DNA from: Candidatus Nanoarchaeia archaeon | GTDB taxonomy: Archaea; Nanobdellota; Nanobdellia; Woesearchaeales; CG1-02-33-12 | DNA length: 12,076 nucleotides | Reading direction: 5' to 3' | Assembly (NCBI GenBank): GCA_028711925.1 | Contig: JAQTRH010000026.1 | Coordinates: 1 to 12,076, forward strand | Shown here: in pieces, positions 6,446-12,076 of the stretch | Layout: every line of letters starts with the position of its first letter | Numbering within the stretch: position 1 is the first letter of the stretch | Position numbers and translations under genes: made by a program | Notes under the pieces: model-generated | What the model saw: the letters and a program-made list of their open reading frames with translations, nothing else | Databases searched by the model: none | Told to the model about the DNA's origin: nothing

Positions 6446-6520
6446 TTTAAAAAATTCAAAAAAGAAATTAATTTTAATTAAGCTGATGAGTGTAGAATTA
6501 ACAACAACAAGAAACAGCTT
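6446..6520 (-). promoter_or_regulatory. Putative cysteine-responsive attenuator region
   Basis: On the minus strand, AAGCTG (6515-6520, in the leader's Glu-Ala-Val codons) is complementary to CAGCTT (6480-6485) after the leader stop. The 6-bp stem would loop out the three Cys codons and the stop. The same AAGCTG also fits a competing CAGC-TGAA-GCTG hairpin (6515-6526). Downstream come two T-runs, TTTCTTTTTT (6458-6467) and TTTTTT (6449-6454), which archaeal polymerase can use for termination. A ribosome held at the Cys codons would cover the shared arm. Mechanism and structures are inference; the stems are short. Confidence 0.45.
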
Positions 6521-6572
6521 CAGCTGAATAAGAATAATTTGATTCAACTTGATTTGTATTATGCTGTTTCAT
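6498..6572 (-). CDS. Cys-rich leader peptide upstream of cysK (24 codons, ends Cys-Cys-Cys-stop)
   Basis: An ATG at 6572 opens a 24-codon frame ending ...SYSAEAVSCCC and TAA, i.e. TGT TGT TGT TAA at 6498-6509. Three Cys codons in a row just before the stop, directly in front of a cysteine synthase gene, are the signature of a peptide whose translation senses charged Cys-tRNA. The rest of the peptide (MKQHNTNQVESNYSYSAEA) is polar, with no signal or membrane segment, so its product is probably unimportant. A TATA-like box (6597-6604) lies about 28 nt upstream, so the mRNA would start at or within a few bases of this ATG; the ORF would be translated as a leaderless message. cysK follows after 83 nt with its own strong ribosome binding site. 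Similar leaderless polycysteine ORFs that regulate cysteine genes are known from Mycobacterium; an archaeal example would be new to my knowledge. Confidence 0.7.
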   Translation of the reverse strand: MKQHNTNQVESNYSYSAEAVSCCC

Positions 6573-6596
6573 AGTAAGTATGCTAAATATAATTAC

Positions 6597-6611
6597 TATT
6601 TAAATGTTTCT
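6597..6611 (-). promoter_or_regulatory. Promoter (BRE/TATA) of cysK leader transcript
   Basis: Minus-strand AGAAACA (6605-6611) followed by TTTAAATA (6597-6604), a good archaeal BRE-TATA pair. Its centre is about 28 nt from the ATG of the leader ORF, which predicts a transcription start 0-4 nt before that ATG. Confidence 0.55.
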
Positions 6612-6646
6612 TTTGTTATTACTATAAAATAGCAATCAACTGATGA

Positions 6647-6659
6647 CAACAAATAAGTA
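6647..6659 (+). repeat. 13-nt direct repeat, copy 1
   Basis: CAACAAATAAGTA, repeated exactly at 6675-6687 with starts 28 nt apart, in the divergent intergenic region between the cysK leader promoter and the gene at 6740. Could be paired sites for a regulator of either promoter. Confidence 0.6.
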
Positions 6660-6674
6660 GATTAAAAATTATAT

Positions 6675-6687
6675 CAACAAATAAGTA
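6675..6687 (+). repeat. 13-nt direct repeat, copy 2
   Basis: Exact second copy of CAACAAATAAGTA. It ends about 20 nt before the TATA box of the plus-strand gene at 6740. Spacing of 28 nt is not quite three helical turns (about 31.5), so binding to the same DNA face is uncertain. Confidence 0.6.
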
Positions 6688-6707
6688 AAATCATTTTCCA
6701 AAAAGAA

Positions 6708-6714
6708 TATAAAC
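6708..6714 (+). promoter_or_regulatory. TATA-like box for the unknown gene at 6740
   Basis: TATAAAC centred about 29 nt before ATG 6740, preceded by AAAAAGAA as possible BRE. It supports ATG 6740 as the start rather than the TTG three codons earlier. Confidence 0.45.
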
Positions 6715-6739
6715 TAAAAGTTTAACATATTTGTTTATT

Positions 6740-7189
6740 ATGGCAGAAAAAGAGGTTGTTAATGTTATTAAGGAATGGGCTGTTACTTATATTAAGCACA
6801 GGGATATAATGCTCAGGACATTGATTGAAATAAACGATAATGGAAATAGCTTAACCGTAAAGTACAAAGACAAAGAGCATCTTTTCATTTTAAAGCCCTC
6901 TCTTGAAGAATCCTTAATTCAGGGATTAGACACTAAAACAACAAGCATAATAACCCTTAACTCCAAGGAAAACTTTAATTTTTTAATAGACAACTGGAAA
7001 AAACTGGTAAAGTTTGAGAATCTTACATTTTTCTTTATAAATCCGCATTCAGAGCTTGAAACAAAGTGGTTTATCTCACCTTATGTCCATAATAAGATAT
7101 GCGACGAAGATTCTTTTAAGCAGGGCCTCAAAAGCATGTTTGACACTGTTGAAAAAACAAGTGAAAAAGAAATAATGAAAAAATTATAA
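6740..7189 (+). CDS. Conserved-looking protein of unknown function, 149 aa
   Basis: A soluble 149-residue protein that I do not recognise. It starts with a helix (EVVNVIKEWAVTYIKHRDIM), then a beta-hairpin-like part (IEINDNGNSLTVKYKDKEHLFILKP), a Thr/Ser-rich strand (TKTTSIITLNS), a mixed part with FENLTFFFINP and KWFISPYVHNKICDEDS, and a charged C-terminal helix. There is no signal peptide, membrane segment or known catalytic motif. The start at 6740 is chosen over TTG 6731 because a TATA box lies about 29 nt upstream, fitting a leaderless message. It is divergent from cysK and ends right against the stop codon of the convergent purH fragment (TAA 7187-7189, minus-strand stop 7190-7192). That the frame is a real gene follows from its length, normal composition and promoter; function is open. 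Confidence 0.75.
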   Translation: MAEKEVVNVIKEWAVTYIKHRDIMLRTLIEINDNGNSLTVKYKDKEHLFILKPSLEESLIQGLDTKTTSIITLNSKENFNFLIDNWKKLVKFENLTFFFINPHSELETKWFISPYVHNKICDEDSFKQGLKSMFDTVEKTSEKEIMKKL

Positions 7190-7720
7190 TTAACCTCTTA
7201 CGTGGCTGAAAAATCTTCTTCCTGAGATTCCCTTGCCAGCTCCTTTTTCATTGTATTCATTATAGACATCAGGGCTCATTGTAAAAACCATCTTTATGTT
7301 GTATTTCTCAGCAAGAGGTAATACCAGTTTGTCTCCAATGCTTCCACCTGGCTGCACAATAACCTCAGGCAAAAGGGCATGGTTGTAAGATTCATTGAAA
7401 TTATTTCTTTTTGGTATGAAAACTTTTTCTTCCTCATTTTCTTTATATTTAAAGCCTTTATCCTGAAAAATCTTATCTACGCGGTCTATTCCTGCTGTTT
7501 CTATAAATCCATCTAATTTAGGATAAAATGCATCAGAAAACCCTACATTTATTTTCTTAACCTGATCAATAAACTCTTCAAAATCATCTCTTTTAAACGG
7601 AGTGTCATAAAGGACCATTTCCCATGCCTCATCAGTGTTTTCTGCCAAGGCATGATAAGCCTGACCTTTCAAGCATTGCCCTTGCTTTTTCTGCTGCAAC
7701 AACCCTTGAGCCGCATCCAT
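7190..7720 (-). CDS. purH: AICAR transformylase (PurH-type), C-terminal part after frameshift
   Basis: This frame continues the AICAR formyltransferase begun by the ORF ending at 7632. It holds the C-terminal family motifs: SDAFYP (62-67 counted from ATG 7720; usual SDAFFPF), VIVQPGGSIGD (120-130), KMVFT and the last RRFFSHV, corresponding to the RHFRH end. A non-family insertion of about 40 residues lies between SDAFYP and QPGGS, and another between MVFT and RRFF. The first ~18 residues from ATG 7720 are probably not translated; they are the wrong frame of the upstream region, so the real junction is somewhere within about 7640-7700. By itself this fragment lacks the active-site Lys-His and would not be functional. 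The stop directly abuts that of the convergent gene. Confidence 0.7.
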   Translation of the reverse strand: MDAAQGLLQQKKQGQCLKGQAYHALAENTDEAWEMVLYDTPFKRDDFEEFIDQVKKINVGFSDAFYPKLDGFIETAGIDRVDKIFQDKGFKYKENEEEKVFIPKRNNFNESYNHALLPEVIVQPGGSIGDKLVLPLAEKYNIKMVFTMSPDVYNEYNEKGAGKGISGRRFFSHVRG

Positions 7721-8510
7721 CGCCTAGTCCGGCTATTGCCCCGTTGTGAACAAAAAATACAAGGTTTGAGTTAAGATAGATTGCCGCATTCCCTGCAAAT
7801 TCTATATCATCTAAAATTCTCTTATCCAATGAATTTATGTTAGAATTTCCTTTGTTTCCTGTAACAACAACAGCCTCTTCTTTAACTTTATATGGTTTGT
7901 CATGGTCCTGGATTATTCCATAACCAAGGGGTGTGAATTGGATGTTTAATTCTGGGTTGTTTAAATCATACGGCTTTATGTTTCCTGTTTTTATCAGAAA
8001 TCTGTTTTTATGCGCATCAACTACTTTGGTGTCTGTAAGGATATTAACTGCATGATTTTCAAAATCAGGAGCTACAATCCCCTCAAAAAATGTCTTATCA
8101 AGGAACTCTGCAGTATCATATTCAAATGCTTTATTAAATCCCCAAAATCCTCCAAAAGGTGAGTTAAGGTCGCCTGCAATTGCCTTTATTGCTGCCTCAA
8201 GCTGTGTTTTTCCTTTTGCTATTACCACAGGCCTTGTGTGCTTTGATGCAACAGCGATATGTTCTGTTTCGGTTCCATTGTAAAAATCACCAAGATTTAA
8301 AGATGTTCTAAGACATGCGCTAATATCCAATATGTTTGTTGAGCCCGGTATTCTTTGTTTTTTCCCTAAATCAATTTCATTGTTATACAAACTTATTGAT
8401 GTCAAAGGTTGATCTTTGAAACTATTTATTCTGAAAAGATACGCTTTCTGGTGGCGATTATCGCCTCCCTTAAGCTCCATTAATTCCTCAATTCTTATTA
8501 TTTTTGACAT
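7632..8510 (-). CDS. purH: AICAR transformylase (PurH-type), N-terminal part, frameshifted
   Basis: Adds the formyl group of 10-formyl-THF to AICAR, the ninth step of IMP synthesis. This 292-residue frame carries GDNRHQKAYLF (16-26; family GENPHQ), the active-site K90-H91 in ASKHTRPVVIAKG (family KHxxPxG), GDLNSPFGGFWGFN (113-126; family DPxSAFGG), FFEGIVAPDF, and VFFVHNGAIAGLGDGCGSRVVAAEKARAML, which matches the GxGxGQxSRVxS region. It then runs into a stop after an out-of-family tail (ERSGLSCLGRKH), while the missing C-terminus is in the +1 frame of the overlapping ORF 7190-7720. The IMP cyclohydrolase domain (about 200 residues at the N-terminus of bifunctional PurH) is absent, so this is a transformylase-only form. 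GAGGAG at 8519-8524 is a good ribosome binding site. It lies 39 nt behind purD, same operon. Confidence 0.78.
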   Translation of the reverse strand: MSKIIRIEELMELKGGDNRHQKAYLFRINSFKDQPLTSISLYNNEIDLGKKQRIPGSTNILDISACLRTSLNLGDFYNGTETEHIAVASKHTRPVVIAKGKTQLEAAIKAIAGDLNSPFGGFWGFNKAFEYDTAEFLDKTFFEGIVAPDFENHAVNILTDTKVVDAHKNRFLIKTGNIKPYDLNNPELNIQFTPLGYGIIQDHDKPYKVKEEAVVVTGNKGNSNINSLDKRILDDIEFAGNAAIYLNSNLVFFVHNGAIAGLGDGCGSRVVAAEKARAMLERSGLSCLGRKH

Positions 8511-8518
8511 TTTATTTA

Positions 8519-8524
8519 CTCCTC
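8519..8524 (-). promoter_or_regulatory. Shine-Dalgarno site of purH
   Basis: Minus-strand GAGGAG, 8 nt before ATG 8510, fixing that start as an internal operon start behind purD. Confidence 0.65.
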
Positions 8525-8549
8525 GCTTTTTTCATTAAGCAATATTGTA

Positions 8550-9884
8550 TTATTTTAATCTTTCAATTGCTTTCCTAGCAATATCATTTCTGTAGACAAA
8601 AACCTTTTTTCCATTGATTTTTGATGTCGCATTATCAATCACATGAACTGCATCATAGGCCTTTCCAACAGCATCCTTTATTCCATTTTCAGAATATGAT
8701 GTAACTCCTAAAACGCGTCCTCCTGCCGTTATTACTTGACCTTTTTCATTTAATATTGTCCCAGCATGAAAAACCTTAACATCTTTCATTTTAGCAACTT
8801 CTTCAAGCCCACCTATAGGATATCCTTTCTCGTATTCAAAGGGATATCCATTAGAAGCCATAACAACACAGCATGCTGCTCCCTTTTTTAAATCAAATTT
8901 AATATTTTCAGTTTTTCCTTCAAGAGCTGATTTTATTGGCCTGTAAATACTATTAAGCATCATGACAACCGGCTGTGCCTCTGGATCACCAAAGCGGCAG
9001 TTGTATTCAAGAATTTTAGGTTTTTTTATTATCCAAAAATTTTTAGTCATGATAACAGCAGCATATAAAAATCCCCTGTATTCCTTATCATATTCCATCT
9101 TTCTTACAATAGGGGCCATCATATCTTCTGCAACAGAATTAACAACTTTAACATTTGCAACAGGAGCAGGGCAGTATGCTCCCATCCCTCCTGTGTTAGG
9201 GCCCTTATCATTATCAAGCAAACGCTTATGGTCCTGCACTGAAATCTTTAATGGGATTACCCTCTTTCCATCAGATATCCCAAAAACAGAAAACTCCTCG
9301 CCATAAAGCCTTTCTGCAATTATTATTGACCCAGAATATTTTTCAGCATGCTCTTCAAGTCTTAATAAAGCCTCATCTTTGTTATCACATACATAAACCC
9401 CTTTTCCCCCTGTCAAACCATCTGCCTTAATCACAATTCCATTTTTTTTGTTTAGTTGTTTTATTGTTTCTATTGCAACTATTTTATTTGGGCATACTGT
9501 TGAATCTGCCTGATGAATCTCTAATTCCCTCATCAAACTAAAAGAATATGCCTTGCTTGTCTCTATGATTGAAGCATCTTTTTTTGGCCCGAATACATTG
9601 TCATAATACCTATTGTGAAAATAATCAACAATTCCATGGGCTAAAGGCTGTTCAGGCCCAACAACAACCATATCTATTTTTTCATTTTTAACAAAATCAC
9701 TTAGTTCAGAAAAATTTTCCTTTTTTGTTCCATCAATATCAATGTTCCTGCATTTATCATCTAAGCTTGTTCCTGCATTTCCCTTTGCATAAATAACCTC
9801 ATCAACATCTTTGTCCTGAGAGATGCTCCATCCTAATGCATGCTCTCTTCCTCCTGAACCTACAATTAAAACCTTATTTTTCAT
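8550..9884 (-). CDS. purD: Phosphoribosylamine-glycine ligase (GARS)
   Basis: Joins phosphoribosylamine and glycine with ATP to give GAR, the second step of purine synthesis. The 444-residue protein has full family length and motifs: VGSGGREHALGW (8-19), GPEQPLAHGI (76-85), the ATP-grasp elements KADGLTGGKGVYV (153-165) and ERLYGEEFSV (191-200), DHKRLLDNDKGPNTGGMGA (218-236), and EYNCRFGDPEAQP (293-305), where Glu and Asn bind Mg-ATP. All key residues appear intact. It precedes purH by 39 nt and follows the GMP synthase gene by 139 nt on the same strand, so it heads a purine transcription unit or belongs to a longer one. No Shine-Dalgarno site lies before the ATG; a TATA-like box is present upstream. 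Confidence 0.96.
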   Translation of the reverse strand: MKNKVLIVGSGGREHALGWSISQDKDVDEVIYAKGNAGTSLDDKCRNIDIDGTKKENFSELSDFVKNEKIDMVVVGPEQPLAHGIVDYFHNRYYDNVFGPKKDASIIETSKAYSFSLMRELEIHQADSTVCPNKIVAIETIKQLNKKNGIVIKADGLTGGKGVYVCDNKDEALLRLEEHAEKYSGSIIIAERLYGEEFSVFGISDGKRVIPLKISVQDHKRLLDNDKGPNTGGMGAYCPAPVANVKVVNSVAEDMMAPIVRKMEYDKEYRGFLYAAVIMTKNFWIIKKPKILEYNCRFGDPEAQPVVMMLNSIYRPIKSALEGKTENIKFDLKKGAACCVVMASNGYPFEYEKGYPIGGLEEVAKMKDVKVFHAGTILNEKGQVITAGGRVLGVTSYSENGIKDAVGKAYDAVHVIDNATSKINGKKVFVYRNDIARKAIERLK

Positions 9885-9922
9885 TTTGATTTAAGAGGCA
9901 TAACTAAAACAGAGTTGAAAAA

Positions 9923-9937
9923 ATAAAAATATTTTAA
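9923..9937 (-). promoter_or_regulatory. Candidate promoter for purD-purH
   Basis: Minus-strand TTAAAATATTTTTAT contains TATA-like sequence that would place transcription start near 9901-9910, 17-26 nt before purD. A second TATA-like element, TTTAAATAA (9969-9977), lies further upstream. Which is used cannot be decided; the 139-nt gap after guaA otherwise shows no gene. Confidence 0.35.
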
Positions 9938-10023
9938 TCACTGCCCATTTGTTTTATTTGGCTTTTAATTATTTAAACCTTTCTATTTAGTGTCATTTTA
10001 AAATAGATACAAAATCCTAGAAA

Positions 10024-10938
10024 TTAAATGTATTCTATTGTCCCTGGTGGTTTTCCTGTGATTTCATAAAGCACTCTTGCAACGTTTGGTATTTCTCCTG
10101 TAATCCTTTTTGAAAGCTTTTCAATAGTTTTCTTCCTTGGAAGGAAAATATCAGCTGTCATAAAATCATCTGTCTTCACTGCCCTTACGATTATAATATA
10201 CTTTCCAGGAGCCTTGCCTCCAATCATTCCTGTTGCTGTATCATTTGGAAGGCATGCCAGGCATTGAGATGGATTATAAATCTTTAATTCTTCCTCAACA
10301 ATCTTCTGTGCTTTTCTTACAATACCTATTTTTTCCCTTGTTGCTTCCCCAAGAACTCTTATCAGCAATCCTGGCCCAGGAAATGGTGGTCTGTTGTAAA
10401 TTTCACCTGGAAGGTTAAGGTCTATAGCAATATCCCTGACCTGATACTTGTATAAATCAGAGAGGGGCTCAATAACTTCTTCTATTCCAAGTTCAGCATA
10501 ATCTGATTTTGTTCTGATATTGTGCTGGCTCTGGCCCTTATCAAACATGATTTTGTCTGCCTTGATAGTTCCCTGCAAGAGATATTTTGCATTGTTTTCC
10601 TTGATTATCCTGCTGAAAATATCATAGAATTTATTGGAAAACACCTTTCTTTTGTCCTCTCCATCTTTTATGAATCTCACTGCATCATAAAATTCATCGG
10701 CTGCATCATAAAGCTTAACCTCTATTCCCCTTTCTTTAAATGTTTCAACTACTTCCTCTGGCTCGTTCTCCCTCATAAAACCTGTGTCAATAAAATATGA
10801 TTTTAGTTTATCACCTAGTGCAATTTTGCCGAGAAATGTAACAACAGATGAATCAACTCCTCCGGATAAGGCGTTTACTGCAACTTTATCCTTAACCTTG
10901 CCTTTTATGCCCTCTATTTTCTCATCAATAGATTCCAT
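10024..10938 (-). CDS. guaAB: GMP synthase PP-ATPase subunit (subunit B type), divergent
   Basis: Converts XMP to GMP by adenylation and amination; in archaea this subunit works with a separate glutaminase subunit. The PP-loop ALSGGVDSS is near the N-terminus (SGGVDSS at residues 25-31), followed by YFIDTGFMR, LLQGTIKADKI, RPPFPGPGLLIRVLGE and the C-terminal GKPPGTIEYI (family PPGTIEWE). Divergent points: the usual SHHNVGG region reads GQSQHNIRTKSDY, and the C-terminal dimerisation part is altered around CLACLPNDTATGMIGG. I prefer ATG 10938 because GAGGT (10944-10948) sits 5 nt before it; an ATG four codons earlier (10950) overlaps the stop of the upstream gene as ATGA. No glutaminase subunit gene is in the window. 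The overlap shows tight coupling with the CofE-like gene. Confidence 0.88.
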   Translation of the reverse strand: MESIDEKIEGIKGKVKDKVAVNALSGGVDSSVVTFLGKIALGDKLKSYFIDTGFMRENEPEEVVETFKERGIEVKLYDAADEFYDAVRFIKDGEDKRKVFSNKFYDIFSRIIKENNAKYLLQGTIKADKIMFDKGQSQHNIRTKSDYAELGIEEVIEPLSDLYKYQVRDIAIDLNLPGEIYNRPPFPGPGLLIRVLGEATREKIGIVRKAQKIVEEELKIYNPSQCLACLPNDTATGMIGGKAPGKYIIIVRAVKTDDFMTADIFLPRKKTIEKLSKRITGEIPNVARVLYEITGKPPGTIEYI

Positions 10939-10946
10939 TTTATACC

Positions 10947-12076
10947 TCATTCCGATGCATAATTGTCAAAATATCCCTGAATTAAAACTATTGGTGTTCC
11001 TTTGTCTCCGCTTCCTGATATAAGGTCGCATAGGCTTCCCAATAAATCAGTGTATTGCCTTGGTGTTGTCCCCTGTGATTCCATTTTTCCAAAAAGGTTT
11101 TTGTCTTTAGACCTTATACAATCTTTAATTGCTTTCTCACACTCTCCCTGGTTTAATTCCTTAAAATTTTCTGCAATGTACTTAAGCTTGAGCTCATTCG
11201 GAGAGCCCTCAAGACCCTTGTTATAGCTTGGGGAAACAACAGGGTCGGCAAGCTCCCATATTCCATGTGGATCTTTAAAAGCTCCGTCACCATAAATCAT
11301 AACCTCAACATTCTTTCCTGTTTTTTCTTTTATCTTTTTTTGAATTTCATCAACATAAACTTTTCCGTTTTCATCTTTTACTCTTGGAAAGAGTTTTAAT
11401 GATTCCTCACTCATTTTATTTGAGCCAAGCAGCCCATAATCCTCATTATACCCCTTATCATTGCAGGGAGTGCTGCATATGTCCTCAAGGCCATAAACAA
11501 CATTTACTAATGAATTTTCTAGTATTTTTTTCGTTTGCTTTCTTGTGTGTATATCAGCCACAAGGGCTTTGCTTGTCAGATAAAAGATATCCTCAGGATT
11601 GTTTGAAAAAACAACAGAAAATCTTGCTTTTTCGCTTTCAACTAAGTTCCTATAAAAATTAACATAGTTAATTCCTGTATTTGGATGCCTGAAATCACTA
11701 AAATGTTTTATATAATCTTTTTCCGTTAATAAATCTGAAAAAGGATTAATTTTAAGTTCATACAATCTTTCTTTATCCATAACAGGATTTCCAACTTCAT
11801 CTTCAGGATATTTCAACAGCATGCCTACCTTTTTCGAGCCTCTTGCTATTGCTTTCAGTATAAGTGAAAACCTGTTCCTGCTTAGTATTGGAAAAACAAC
11901 TCCTACCTCTCCATGAAACTTGCTTTTTATTTCATCGGCAACTTCGTCAACAGTCACATAGTTGCCCTGCGCTTTTGCAACTATGGATTCTGTTAAGCCG
12001 ATTACATCCCTATCTTTTAGTTTAAATGAATTTTCACCTTGCGCTTCAATAACAGAATCAGCAACTATATCAACAA
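10947..12076 (-). CDS. CofE-like protein (F420-0:gamma-glutamyl ligase family), 5' end outside window
   Basis: The frame is open to the right edge (first full codon at 12074) and ends with TGA 10947-10949; 375 residues are visible. The N-terminal part SVIEAQGENSFKLKDRDVIG and LTESIVAKAQGNYVTVDEV fits the 'gDvlvvt.kivSkaeG' region of the CofE fold, and GVVFPILSRNRFSLILKAIA with VGMLLKYPEDEVGNPVMD matches the longer CofE-like family found in bacteria that do not make F420. True CofE adds glutamate to F420-0 using GTP; the role of the long form is not known to me. A GTG inside the frame (11957) would be an unlikely start because family-like sequence continues before it. Its stop overlaps the ATG of the GMP synthase gene (ATGA), and it heads a purine cluster, so a function in nucleotide metabolism is suggested by context. 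Confidence 0.75.
   Translation of the reverse strand, partial: VDIVADSVIEAQGENSFKLKDRDVIGLTESIVAKAQGNYVTVDEVADEIKSKFHGEVGVVFPILSRNRFSLILKAIARGSKKVGMLLKYPEDEVGNPVMDKERLYELKINPFSDLLTEKDYIKHFSDFRHPNTGINYVNFYRNLVESEKARFSVVFSNNPEDIFYLTSKALVADIHTRKQTKKILENSLVNVVYGLEDICSTPCNDKGYNEDYGLLGSNKMSEESLKLFPRVKDENGKVYVDEIQKKIKEKTGKNVEVMIYGDGAFKDPHGIWELADPVVSPSYNKGLEGSPNELKLKYIAENFKELNQGECEKAIKDCIRSKDKNLFGKMESQGTTPRQYTDLLGSLCDLISGSGDKGTPIVLIQGYFDNYASE

Noticed and set aside
5819..6481. Long plus-strand ORF (220 codons) opposite cysK
   Set aside because: It lies antisense to a clear cysK with all motifs; its product is a hydrophobic Ser/Pro-rich sequence typical of an antisense frame.
10233..11662. Several plus-strand ORFs opposite guaAB and the CofE-like gene
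   Set aside because: All are antisense to convincing family members, and none has a promoter or a recognisable product.

Overview
The window looks like a piece of an AT-rich archaeal genome, most likely a small-genome DPANN-type archaeon (Woesearchaeota/Pacearchaeota-like; the rank is inference). The signs are: TATA-like boxes about 25-29 nt upstream of several start codons, which implies leaderless mRNAs; an Mre11-type nuclease; a winged-helix/MNT nucleotidyltransferase paired with a HEPN protein; a stand-alone PP-ATPase-type GMP synthase subunit; and a four-helix membrane protein with a small helical N-terminal domain. Genes inside operons instead show Shine-Dalgarno sites.

Left part (1-3154, + strand) is an accessory or conflict island. 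It holds the 3' end of a RelE-family toxin, a wHTH-MNT / HEPN toxin-antitoxin pair with an ATGA overlap, an intracellular subtilisin (S8) with an intact catalytic triad and no signal peptide, and a 107-residue protein that resembles an I9-type subtilisin propeptide/inhibitor. The MNT-HEPN operon and the protease operon are preceded by the same roughly 70-nt upstream block (56/70 identical, 22 nt identical in the core), placed at exactly the same distance from both start codons. This suggests one shared regulator and possibly one functional unit.

Middle part (3129-7189): an Mre11/SbcD-like nuclease on the minus strand; a four-TM membrane protein on the plus strand, followed by terminator-like hairpins; cysteine synthase (cysK) on the minus strand; and a divergent unknown gene on the plus strand. 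Upstream of cysK on the minus strand is a 24-codon leader ORF that ends in three consecutive Cys codons and a stop. It sits directly behind a TATA box and is followed by U-rich runs and then the cysK ribosome binding site. This looks like a cysteine-sensing leader peptide, the most interesting feature of the window.

Right part (7190-12076, minus strand) is a purine gene cluster. In transcription order it has a CofE-like (F420-0:gamma-glutamyl ligase family) protein that runs off the window, GMP synthase PP-ATPase subunit (ATGA junction), purD, and a PurH-type AICAR transformylase that is split by an apparent +1 frameshift. No tRNA, rRNA, CRISPR array or insertion sequence was seen.
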